Positions 1 through 5,835 of a stretch of DNA of 5,835 nucleotides are shown in pieces. Below the pieces are notes generated by a model. The model was given only the letters and a program-made list of their open reading frames with translations. It was not told where the DNA came from and searched no databases. A program made the position numbers and the translations under genes. Source of the stretch: Candidatus Moraniibacteriota bacterium (GTDB taxonomy: Bacteria; Patescibacteriota; Minisyncoccia; Moranbacterales; UBA1568). Every line of letters starts with the position of its first letter. Position 1 is the stretch's first letter. Location of the stretch: the NCBI GenBank assembly GCA_017992575.1, contig JAGOOJ010000038.1, positions 1 through 5,835 on the forward strand, in the 5' to 3' direction.

Positions 1-750
1 TCCGACGATATCAGCCACCGTTTCCACTTCACGAGAAGTATCTTTCATTTTCACAGAAATAAACTGGACGTAGTCTACTCCGAGCAACTTTTTCTGCAAC
101 GTTTGCACCGGTACGTAGGTAAAGGTATCAAAATTGAGAAAAGCTACTGCTCCTCGTGATGCCAATACCCCAATCACACGATACTTTTCCCCCTTCAAGG
201 TGATGAACTCACCGAGAGCGTCACTCTCTCCAAAAAAAGTTTCTTTTGTCTCACTTCCCAGCACAACTACTTTTGCCAAACTATTATCCTCTTCCTCGGT
301 AAAAAACCGACCACTCTCCAGTTTGGCATTAGCATCCACCAACGCCACATCTGGACCCGTACCAAACAAGGATATCCGCTTCCCCACAGAACCATAGGTT
401 GCTCGCTCCTGACCAATAGTACCGGCGTATGCCCCGGCTACGTTGGGAAGTTTTTTTATAGCCAAACTATCTTTGACCGTGAGTGTTGTAATCTGTGTCC
501 CCTGGGCTCGAGAAGTAGCATTCTCATTCGACGTTGATGTGGTGTTGGGAATCTTTACTTCCACCTGCACAATATCTGTCCCGAGACTCGCTACCTGAGC
601 CAAGATAAACCCCTTAACTCCTTCGCCGAGCGACGTCACGACCACAATAGCAAATACCCCTATGACCACACCCAAAAGCGCCAAAGCAGTCCTGGCACGG
701 TGAGTGGCAATAGTTCGAAAGGCAAAAAGGAGTGGCTGGGCAATTTTCAT
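1..750 (-). CDS. Second MacB/FtsX-type ABC transporter permease, partial (3' end off the window)
   Basis: The frame is open from an ATG at 750 to the window edge, giving 250 residues with no stop. The protein starts MKIAQPLLFAFRTIATHRAR, followed by one hydrophobic segment at about residues 21-41 (ALALLGVVIGVFAIVVVTSL) and then a large extracytoplasmic domain of the MacB periplasmic-core type. Landmarks are SGRFFTEEE (146-154), VVVLGS (161-166) and YRVIGVLASRGAVAF (190-204). These line up with equivalent segments in the permease just upstream (EGRFF, VVVLGAS, FKVVGVLEERGSAAF), so the two are paralogues. A Ser/Thr/Asn-rich stretch at 69-80 is a likely flexible loop. The three C-terminal membrane helices expected for the family would lie beyond the left edge. 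The start is 6 bases after the stop of the first permease; a weak GAG lies 9 bases before the ATG. Likely role: membrane subunit of the ABC exporter, probably pairing with the first permease. Family call is secure; substrate is unknown. Confidence 0.9.
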   Translation of the reverse strand, partial: MKIAQPLLFAFRTIATHRARTALALLGVVIGVFAIVVVTSLGEGVKGFILAQVASLGTDIVQVEVKIPNTTSTSNENATSRAQGTQITTLTVKDSLAIKKLPNVAGAYAGTIGQERATYGSVGKRISLFGTGPDVALVDANAKLESGRFFTEEEDNSLAKVVVLGSETKETFFGESDALGEFITLKGEKYRVIGVLASRGAVAFLNFDTFTYVPVQTLQKKLLGVDYVQFISVKMKDTSREVETVADIVG

Positions 751-756
751 AATTTT

Positions 757-1998
757 TTACTCATAGCGGAGCGCTTCCATAGGACTGACTTTAGATGCTT
801 TATACGCTGGGTATAATCCGAAAGTAATGCCAATAACGAGCGATACCGAAAAACCAATAATAACTGACGAAAGCGGAACGAGGAATTGCCAGTCGTAGCC
901 AAAGTTCGGAATAATAAGCGCTGCTACATAGGCTATAAAAATACCGAAAACAATTCCGATACATCCACCCACGAGGGTAATAAACGAAGACTCAATAAGA
1001 AACTGAGTAATGATGTGTTCTGGCCGAGCACCTACTGCCTTGCGTAACCCAATTTCTCGGATACGCTGTGAGACCGAGATAAGCATCGAATTCATAATCC
1101 CGATACCACCAACCAACAGCGAAATGGAAGCGATAGCAATCAAAAAATACTTCAAAACATCAGTGATAGTTGTCAAAATGCCAAGCGCTGCTTTGGTACT
1201 ACGCACAGAGAAATCAGATTCTTCCTCTGTTTCGAGATCATGACGATCGCGTAAGAGGAGCGTCATATCAGCCATAGTTCGTTCAATATTTTCTGGGCTG
1301 TCCACTTTACCACGAGCAAAATTCAAATAATTAATACCAAGCAAAATTTTCTGGGCTGTCACAAGCGGTACAAAAATAAGTGTATCGGGATTGGAAAACG
1401 CAGCAGAACCACGTTCCTCAAGCACCCCAACCACTTTGAAAGGATTTTTCTTGATGGTCACCACTTCGCCAATCGGACTTTGATTCGGAAACAAATCTCG
1501 TGCGCGACTCGCGCCTAGTACTACTACCCGCGACAGATCAGACTCTTCCTCAGCGAAAAAAAACCGACCTTCTGCAACGGCGATATTTTCTACTACTACC
1601 ATATCGGGAGAAACCCCTTGAAAACTTGCTTCAAAAGAGTCAGCGTTTGATTCGACGGTCGCTGAACCACTCACGTATCCAGAGACAGCAGTCAGATGTG
1701 GAACATTGCGTCGCTCTCGTAGTGCTTTCAAATCATCATTTACAAATGTCGTTGTCACAATACCGAGCGCTGAAGCCGGTGGACCCTCTTCTTCTGAAGC
1801 TCCAGGAAGAACTGCGACAAGATTCGATCCAACACTCTCTATTTGAGACAGCACCAATTTCTGAGCACTGGCTCCAATAGCCATGACCATAATGACGGCT
1901 GCTACTCCAATCACCACCCCGAGCACTGTCAAAAAAAAGCGCAGCTTGGAAGCTGACAGCGATCGATAGGTTATTTTGATTGGGTCAGAAAATTTCAT
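757..1998 (-). CDS. MacB/FtsX-fold ABC transporter permease
   Basis: A complete 413-residue integral membrane subunit of a type VII (MacB/LolCE-like) ABC system, which couples cytoplasmic ATP hydrolysis to work on the outer face of the membrane. The layout is classical: a short cytoplasmic N-terminus, TM1 at about 21-43, a MacB-core extracytoplasmic domain at about 45-280 (EGRFFFAEEE at 143-152, VVVLGAS at 158-164), then TM2 at about 283-306, TM3 at about 333-362 and TM4 at about 374-398. The coupling region RIREIGLRKAVGAR (312-325) after TM2 and the terminal GLYPAYKASKVSPMEALRYE (394-413) are hallmark FtsX/MacB motifs. Unlike E. coli MacB there is no fused ATPase; that domain is encoded by the preceding gene, whose stop is 2 bases away (TAA GT ATG), so translational coupling is likely. 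No clear Shine-Dalgarno is seen. The start fits because MKFSDPIKITYRSL is the normal N-terminal pattern of the family. Substrate unknown. Confidence 0.95.
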   Translation of the reverse strand: MKFSDPIKITYRSLSASKLRFFLTVLGVVIGVAAVIMVMAIGASAQKLVLSQIESVGSNLVAVLPGASEEEGPPASALGIVTTTFVNDDLKALRERRNVPHLTAVSGYVSGSATVESNADSFEASFQGVSPDMVVVENIAVAEGRFFFAEEESDLSRVVVLGASRARDLFPNQSPIGEVVTIKKNPFKVVGVLEERGSAAFSNPDTLIFVPLVTAQKILLGINYLNFARGKVDSPENIERTMADMTLLLRDRHDLETEEESDFSVRSTKAALGILTTITDVLKYFLIAIASISLLVGGIGIMNSMLISVSQRIREIGLRKAVGARPEHIITQFLIESSFITLVGGCIGIVFGIFIAYVAALIIPNFGYDWQFLVPLSSVIIGFSVSLVIGITFGLYPAYKASKVSPMEALRYE

Positions 1999-2000
1999 AC

Positions 2001-2723
2001 TTACTTCAACAATTCCGTTTCGACATTGGCAATACGCCGATTTTCCACTGGTTCATCTGAAACAATTTCACCATCCACCATACGCAAGATACGCTTGGCA
2101 TGCTCTGCCGTTGATGTCTCGTGCGTTACCAGGACTATCGTCCGACCAGCAGTATTTAACTGTTGTAATATGTTCATTACTTGCAAACCCGATTTCGAAT
2201 CAAGGTTGCCCGTTGGTTCATCCGCAAAAATAATATCTGGATTGTTTACCAGCGCTCGAGCGATTGCCACACGTTGTTTCTCACCACCCGAGAGCTGGTT
2301 CGACAGATAGTTGGCACGATGTGACATTCCGACGGCACTGAGCGCCTCTTTCACCCGAGTATCATTGGATGCTTCCGCTACATCGTCATAGAGCAATGGA
2401 AGTTCCACATTCTCCGCAACTGTTGTTTTTGGAAGAAGGTTAAATGCCTGGAAAATAAAACCAATTTTTTTATTCCGCAAACGCGCTAATTCATCATCCG
2501 TAAAGTGCGTCACGTCACGCCCATCAAGCAAATAACTGCCTCCAGAGGCTCGATCGAGTAATCCCAGTACCTGCATCAGGGTCGATTTTCCAGAACCAGA
2601 AGGACCCATAATCGAAAGGAACTCGCCCTTTTCAATAACAAAGTTAGCACCACTCAAAGCGCGGGTTTTGACACCCTCACTATCGTATATTTTCTCCAAG
2701 TTATGAACAGTAATCAGAGACAT
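2001..2723 (-). CDS. ABC transporter ATP-binding protein, MacB/LolD family
   Basis: A complete 240-residue nucleotide-binding subunit that would dimerise under the two permeases on the cytoplasmic face and hydrolyse ATP. All ABC motifs are present in order: Walker A GPSGSGKST (40-48), Q-loop glutamine in FIFQAFNLLP (Gln92), signature LSGGEKQRVAIARAL (144-158), Walker B with catalytic glutamate IIFADEP (164-170, Glu169), D-loop GNLD (172-175) and H-loop histidine in LVTHE (His201). The segment FQAFNLLPKTTVAENVELPL is typical of the LolD/MacB/FtsE group, and the length matches stand-alone members of about 220-250 residues. The start MSLITVHNLEKIY is the standard family opening. There is no Shine-Dalgarno before the ATG (ACGACGT precedes it). 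The gene lies 2 bases upstream of the first permease and is separated from the adaptor gene by a 115-base gap, which may give it its own promoter. The FtsE and LolD alternatives are less likely given the neighbouring adaptor and MacB-like permeases. Confidence 0.96.
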   Translation of the reverse strand: MSLITVHNLEKIYDSEGVKTRALSGANFVIEKGEFLSIMGPSGSGKSTLMQVLGLLDRASGGSYLLDGRDVTHFTDDELARLRNKKIGFIFQAFNLLPKTTVAENVELPLLYDDVAEASNDTRVKEALSAVGMSHRANYLSNQLSGGEKQRVAIARALVNNPDIIFADEPTGNLDSKSGLQVMNILQQLNTAGRTIVLVTHETSTAEHAKRILRMVDGEIVSDEPVENRRIANVETELLK

Positions 2724-2734
2724 ACGTCGTAAAA

Positions 2735-2763
2735 ATAATCACAGTACACAAAATCCAAACCAA
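2735..2763 (-). promoter_or_regulatory. Weak promoter candidate before the ATPase gene
   Basis: On the minus strand TTGGTT (2758-2763) and GATTAT (2735-2740) are 17 bases apart, with a TG one base upstream of the -10-like hexamer. The match is 3 of 6 to TTGACA and 4 of 6 to TATAAT. A start about 7 bases downstream would leave only 4-5 untranslated bases before the ATG at 2723. The region is T/G-rich, so chance matches are easy to find. It would let the ATPase and permeases be expressed apart from the adaptor. Confidence 0.25.
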
Positions 2764-2770
2764 GCACACA

Positions 2771-2834
2771 TTTCAAAACACAAAACCCACACATATCTGC
2801 TTATCAGAATTTATTTTGTTTTTGTGTTTTCAAA
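2771..2834. repeat. Imperfect inverted repeat, 15-base arms
   Basis: The arms are 2771-2785 (TTTCAAAACACAAAA) and 2820-2834 (TTTTGTGTTTTCAAA). They are complementary at 14 of 15 positions, with one C:C mismatch and an uninterrupted 11-base core (2775-2785 with 2820-2830). The 34-base loop contains a small TCTG/CAGA dyad. The stem has only two G:C pairs, so a stable RNA hairpin is doubtful; an operator or a by-product of low complexity are equally possible. It lies between the adaptor stop and the ATPase gene. Confidence 0.45.
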
Positions 2835-2838
2835 AAAA

Positions 2839-3843
2839 CTACTTCTTTTGCGTTGCTCCGATAGTCACTTCGTCTCCTTCTTTCAATCCAGTTTTTACTT
2901 CGATAGTCCCGTCATCACCCTCAAGTCCCGTGACGACCTCTACTTTCTGAAAAGACTGATCTGCCTGCTTTACCTCTGCAAACGTTTTTGTATTCTCTTT
3001 TGTAAGCGCTCGAAACGGCACCCAAAGTACATTGGAGCGATGGGCAGTCTCGATATCAATATTACCAGTCATCCCCTCTTTCAATCGCTCATCACTCCGA
3101 GCTAAACGAAACTGCACCTTGTAAGAAACAACATCCTGTACAACCGTAGCTGCAGGATCGATAGAAAGCACTTCTCCTTCAAAAATATCGTCCGAGGAAA
3201 GAGAGTCAAACGTAATAGTAGCCTTCATATCTAAGGTAATTTTGGCTATGTCTGATTCCGGTACTCGTGACTCAAGGAGTAAACCCTCTGGTGCCACTAC
3301 CCGAGCAATCACGCTCCCGAGTGTCACCACCTCTCCCACTCGAGCATCAAATTTTGAAATTTGCCCAGCTATCGGCGACACCAAAACATTCTCTTTCATT
3401 TGAGCTTCCAGTGTACGCACTCTCTCTCGGGCCTGCTCGGAAAGAAACCTTTTTGCCTGAATATCCTCGGGTGTATAGATGTGCCCCCGATTTTTGCGTG
3501 CAGACAATTCGCTTTGTTCTGCCACAATAACAGCAACACGCGCTTCCTTCAACTGTGAAAAAAGTACCGAACGATCGAGTGATACGATCTTCTGTCCTTC
3601 GGCTACGGTGTCTCCTGCTTTGGCCAAAACAGCATCAATAGTTCCAACACTTGCAAACGCCAAATCAGCATAGGACGCCGGCACTAACTCTCCAGTGACA
3701 CTGACCGTTTCTAGTACGTCACCTCGTTTCACCGTCTCTGTTTGGACAGGCACCGTTGTATCTCTCATTTTGAAATAGTAATATCCACCACCGATGAGAA
3801 CGATGAGGAGAGTAACGATGATGGTTCTTTTTTTGGTAAACAT
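2839..3843 (-). CDS. HlyD/MacA-family efflux adaptor (membrane fusion) protein
   Basis: A complete 334-residue adaptor of the MacA/YknX type. Residues 1-7 are positively charged (MFTKKR), followed by a hydrophobic anchor at about 8-24 (IIVTLLIVLIGGGYYYF). There is no lipobox cysteine, so it should be tethered by this helix. The rest follows the family order: the first barrel-sandwich (lipoyl-like) half at about 60-90 (VGTIDAVLAKAGDTVAEGQ), an alpha-hairpin at about 93-150, the second half at about 153-182 (VSPIAGQISKFDARVGEVV), a beta-barrel at about 188-265 ending in LKEGMTGNIDI, and a membrane-proximal domain at about 270-332. The hairpin is short, and I do not see the conserved tip motif of TolC-docking adaptors. 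Its role would be to organise the extracytoplasmic domains of the permeases and pass substrate outward. The gene starts 30 bases after the RNase H stop with no Shine-Dalgarno; the ATG at 3843 is chosen because it sits just before the anchor. Family call is strong. Confidence 0.93.
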   Translation of the reverse strand: MFTKKRTIIVTLLIVLIGGGYYYFKMRDTTVPVQTETVKRGDVLETVSVTGELVPASYADLAFASVGTIDAVLAKAGDTVAEGQKIVSLDRSVLFSQLKEARVAVIVAEQSELSARKNRGHIYTPEDIQAKRFLSEQARERVRTLEAQMKENVLVSPIAGQISKFDARVGEVVTLGSVIARVVAPEGLLLESRVPESDIAKITLDMKATITFDSLSSDDIFEGEVLSIDPAATVVQDVVSYKVQFRLARSDERLKEGMTGNIDIETAHRSNVLWVPFRALTKENTKTFAEVKQADQSFQKVEVVTGLEGDDGTIEVKTGLKEGDEVTIGATQKK

Positions 3844-3873
3844 AATTTTAAATAAAACGCGGTTTTCAATTTT

Positions 3874-4302
3874 CTAAAACATTTCTTTCTGTTTTGTATG
3901 AGCATCCATAGCTTTGTTGGCTTCAGCATCAGCCCGCGTATTGTATTCTCGCCTGACGTGAACAAAGACTACTTCAGCAAAATCGAGCGTCAGATTCCAC
4001 ACCTGAAAAAAGAGCGGTTGGAGCTTTTCGTTTTCAATCTTATAAATATGATTGAGTTGGCGACAGGCGAGCTCGCTGTCCATGCGACATTCGATTTTGG
4101 CTTTTTTAGCTTTTTCTTTACCAATGAGTGATTTTATCTTTTTCAGTCCCGCGACGATGGCAGAGTATTCGGCCTCGTTGTTGGTCTTGATTCCAAGAAA
4201 TTCGCCAAACGCCACGTCAAGCGTCTCAATGTAGACACCTAAAGCCGCTGGTCCCGGATTTCCCCGTGACCCACCATCACTGTACATCACTATCTTTTCC
4301 AT
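3874..4302 (-). CDS. rnhA: Type 1 ribonuclease H (RNase HI), without the basic protrusion
   Basis: A complete 142-residue enzyme expected to cut the RNA strand of RNA-DNA hybrids in the cytoplasm, for example in R-loops and primers. The RNase H fold is clear from YSDGGSRGNPGPAA (7-20), NNEAEY (41-46), MDSELACRQL (74-83) and HVRREYNTRADAEANKAMD (115-133). The four metal-binding acids are Asp9, Glu43, Asp75 and Asp125, so the catalytic set is intact. The middle segment (HIYKIENEKLQPLFFQVW) resembles the short form in archaeal and Gram-positive type 1 enzymes, which lack the basic protrusion of the 155-residue E. coli protein. No N-terminal hybrid-binding domain is present. The ATG at 4302 lies 23 bases after the recJ stop; the conserved first strand begins directly after it, so no longer N-terminus is needed. 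Only a poor TGGA lies before the start, but an extended -10 sits just upstream. A broader RNase H-like annotation is possible, but the intact active site favours a real nuclease. Confidence 0.93.
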   Translation of the reverse strand: MEKIVMYSDGGSRGNPGPAALGVYIETLDVAFGEFLGIKTNNEAEYSAIVAGLKKIKSLIGKEKAKKAKIECRMDSELACRQLNHIYKIENEKLQPLFFQVWNLTLDFAEVVFVHVRREYNTRADAEANKAMDAHTKQKEMF

Positions 4303-4308
4303 GTTTCC

Positions 4309-4317
4309 AGTATAGCA
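4309..4317 (-). promoter_or_regulatory. Extended -10 promoter candidate for the RNase H gene
   Basis: The minus strand reads TGCTATACT in the 23-base gap between recJ and the RNase H gene: TATACT (4309-4314) matches TATAAT at 5 of 6 positions and has a TG one base upstream. No -35 match is seen 17 bases further up (AAGCAG), which extended -10 promoters can tolerate. Transcription would begin at or next to the A of the ATG at 4302, giving a leaderless or nearly leaderless message. This agrees with the lack of a good Shine-Dalgarno. Confidence 0.45.
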
Positions 4318-4325
4318 GAAAAACC

Positions 4326-5835
4326 CTACTTCTGCTTGATATCAACCAACTTGAACTGGAGTGACGTCGAGCCATTCCAGGTGTTTTCTGAGAGCGTAAA
4401 CGCGATATCGAGGACATCGTTTTCTTTGAGATCCGGGAAATTAGTCCCAAGAGAAAATCCAATGGCATCAAATGCTTTGATACCACCCTCTGGTACAAGC
4501 GACAATTTCCAGTGCTTACTGCCATTACCTACCAAGCGCGCCTCGCGCACAACCACCTGTTCGAGAGCAAACACAGGCTCGGGATTACCCTCTCCGAATG
4601 GCGCAAAAGCCGACAAGTCGCGATAAAATTTCGGGGTAATATGCTCTGGCCGGAGCACCACATCGATCCACTGTTCCGGTTCCGTCACCACATTGACCAA
4701 TTTCTTTTCTACCAGAGCATTAAATTTGTCATAAAAGGCATCCATACGGTCATTTCTGATAGTCATACCGGCTGCCTGCGCATGGCCACCAAATTTCTCC
4801 AACATATCGCCACATTCCTCGATGGTTTCAATAATGTTCAATTCTGGGATACTCCGAAATGATCCTGTGCTTGTGGTCTCGCCCCGAGTCATAATACAAG
4901 TCGGTTTATTGAACTCCCGGGCAATACGTCCCGCAATGAGGCCTACCACACCATAGGGAAAATTCTCATCGGCGGCAAAAATAAATTTCTTGTCGCTGAA
5001 TTTTTCCACTGCTATTTTCCGGACCATATCGGTCACGGTCGTACTTACTTTTTGACGTCTGACATTACAGTCCTCAAGCTCAAGCGCTAGTACTCGTGCT
5101 CCCACCTGATCGCGCTCCATAAGGAGTTGATGAGCAATCATAGCATGGGCCATTCGCGAAGCTGCATTGATACGGGGAGCAATCTGAAACCCGATCATAT
5201 GAGCATCGGGTTTGTGCTCTTCATCAATCTGCATCCTCCCCACGGCAAACATTTCTTGAAATCCGATGCGTTTGGTTTTAGACAGCACGAGCAATCCATA
5301 CTTTACAATACAGCGATTCTCTCCAATAAGTGGCATAACATCAGCTACCGTTCCTATTGCTACTACATCCAAAATCCATTTCAACTGCTCTACCTGGTCT
5401 GGTAAAAACCGTTGGTACAAGGCCTGAGCGACTTTGAAGCTCGTCCCGGCACCGCAGAGTTCACGAAACGGATATTTTTCAGCCGGTACTTTGGGATTGA
5501 CAATAGCGTACGCTTCGGGCATGACTTCGGGCACATGGTGGTGGTCGATGACAATGGTGGCTATTCCCCGATGCTTGGCTTCCAGAATCACGTCATGATT
5601 CATAATCCCACAATCAAGCGTCAGTACCAGCTTAATACCCTTACTTTCAAAAAAATCCACCGCCAGTTCATTGAACCCATGCCCTTCATTCACTTTTTCG
5701 GGAATATAGACCTCTACCGGGACCCCGACGGCCTGGAGCGCCTCACGCATGATAACCGATGATGTCACGCCATCAGCATCAAAGTCTCCAAACACGCCGA
5801 CGGTTTCCAAGTTTTTCCGCGCTTCCCCAATCCGC
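4326..5835 (-). CDS. recJ: Single-stranded-DNA-specific exonuclease RecJ, partial (5' end off the window)
   Basis: The frame is open from the right edge to a TAG at 4326, giving 502 residues counted from the first whole codon (at 5834). RecJ degrades single-stranded DNA 5' to 3' in recombination and mismatch or base-excision repair. The DHH core motifs are GDFDADG (16-22), LTLDCG (70-75), IDHHH (96-100) and GTVADVMPL (161-169), supplying the metal-binding aspartates and histidines. The DHHA1 part follows with GVVGLIAGRIA (295-305), GSFRS (324-328) and GGHAQAAG (349-356), then the C-terminal OB-like domain with FAPFGEGNPEPVF (410-422). A TTG at 5810 can be read as a start, but it lies inside the first core strand (KNLETVGVFGDFDADG) and in-frame coding continues upstream, so the true N-terminus, probably some 50-70 residues, is outside the window. 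No active-site loss is seen. The RNase H gene follows after 23 bases. Confidence 0.95.
   Translation of the reverse strand, partial: RIGEARKNLETVGVFGDFDADGVTSSVIMREALQAVGVPVEVYIPEKVNEGHGFNELAVDFFESKGIKLVLTLDCGIMNHDVILEAKHRGIATIVIDHHHVPEVMPEAYAIVNPKVPAEKYPFRELCGAGTSFKVAQALYQRFLPDQVEQLKWILDVVAIGTVADVMPLIGENRCIVKYGLLVLSKTKRIGFQEMFAVGRMQIDEEHKPDAHMIGFQIAPRINAASRMAHAMIAHQLLMERDQVGARVLALELEDCNVRRQKVSTTVTDMVRKIAVEKFSDKKFIFAADENFPYGVVGLIAGRIAREFNKPTCIMTRGETTSTGSFRSIPELNIIETIEECGDMLEKFGGHAQAAGMTIRNDRMDAFYDKFNALVEKKLVNVVTEPEQWIDVVLRPEHITPKFYRDLSAFAPFGEGNPEPVFALEQVVVREARLVGNGSKHWKLSLVPEGGIKAFDAIGFSLGTNFPDLKENDVLDIAFTLSENTWNGSTSLQFKLVDIKQK

Larger units (their letters stand above)
2724..2838. other. Skewed AC/GT low-complexity intergenic gap
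   Basis: This is the longest gap between genes in the window. From about 2741 to 2797 the plus strand is almost only A, C and T, with repeated ACACA and CAAAA words, so the transcribed minus strand is rich in U and G and poor in C. No open frame of credible size and no GC-rich hairpin followed by a T-run is present, so I see no standard terminator. A run of seven Ts on the minus strand follows the adaptor stop directly (2832-2838), without a stem before it. The gap holds the inverted repeat and weak promoter candidate listed separately. Confidence 0.6.

Noticed and set aside
134..397. 87-codon plus-strand open frame
   Set aside because: It is antisense to the second permease, whose frame continues across it with paralogue-matching motifs.
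1500..1880. 126-codon plus-strand open frame
   Set aside because: It lies fully antisense to the well-supported first permease, has no recognisable domain and reads like a shadow frame.
2832..2850. Rho-independent terminator after the adaptor gene (minus-strand T-run)
   Set aside because: Seven Ts follow the stop codon, but no GC-rich stem precedes them.
2824..3105. 93-codon plus-strand open frame starting in the intergenic gap
   Set aside because: Most of it is antisense to the adaptor C-terminus, and no ribosome binding site or domain supports it.
3844..3873. Promoter before the adaptor (TTGAAA-like -35)
   Set aside because: TTGAAA is present in the AT-rich 30-base gap, but no TATAAT-like hexamer lies at proper spacing; read-through from the RNase H gene is simpler.
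3765..3965. 66-codon minus-strand frame bridging RNase H and the adaptor
   Set aside because: It overlaps the 3' end of the RNase H gene and the 5' end of the adaptor gene in another frame and matches no family.
4512..4862. 116-codon plus-strand open frame, with others at 4336-4626, 5127-5405 and 5412-5762
   Set aside because: All are antisense to recJ, whose motifs are intact throughout; none shows a recognisable family.
5808..5810. TTG as the RecJ start codon
   Set aside because: It falls within the conserved first strand leading to GDFDADG, and coding in the same frame continues upstream to the window edge, so the gene is cut by the edge.

Overview
The window is a compact stretch of bacterial chromosome in which every supported gene lies on the minus strand, so gene order runs from right to left. 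No RNA gene, CRISPR array, mobile element or phage sequence was seen. The gene style suggests a Patescibacteria/CPR-type genome (Parcubacteria-like): tight spacing, very weak Shine-Dalgarno signals, a recJ next to a small RNase HI without the basic protrusion, and a split MacA/MacB-type exporter. This placement is an inference from gene content and was not tested by phylogeny. Stop codons are TAG three times and TAA twice, with no TGA; no in-frame TGA is needed, so the standard code fits.

Right part (about 3874-5835): a RecJ-family single-strand exonuclease, cut at its N-terminus by the window edge, followed after 23 bases by a complete type 1 ribonuclease H. Both act on nucleic acids in DNA repair and replication. 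A good extended -10 element lies in the short gap, placed so that the RNase H transcript could be leaderless.

Left part (1-3843): four genes for a MacAB/YknXYZ/LolCDE-type ABC exporter. They are a membrane-anchored HlyD/MacA-family adaptor, a separate ATPase of the MacB/LolD type, a complete MacB/FtsX-fold permease, and a second, divergent permease that runs off the left edge. The ATPase and first permease are 2 bases apart and the two permeases 6 bases apart, so they are almost certainly co-transcribed. The likely machine is one ATPase dimer driving a heterodimer of the two permeases, with the adaptor on the outer face of the membrane. Its substrate cannot be read from the sequence.

The only notable non-coding stretch is the 115-base gap between adaptor and ATPase (2724-2838). 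It is strongly skewed (almost no G on the plus strand over much of its length), carries an imperfect 15-base inverted repeat, and has a weak promoter candidate next to the ATPase start. I found no convincing undescribed system. The window looks like an ordinary housekeeping and transport region with a few points worth checking.
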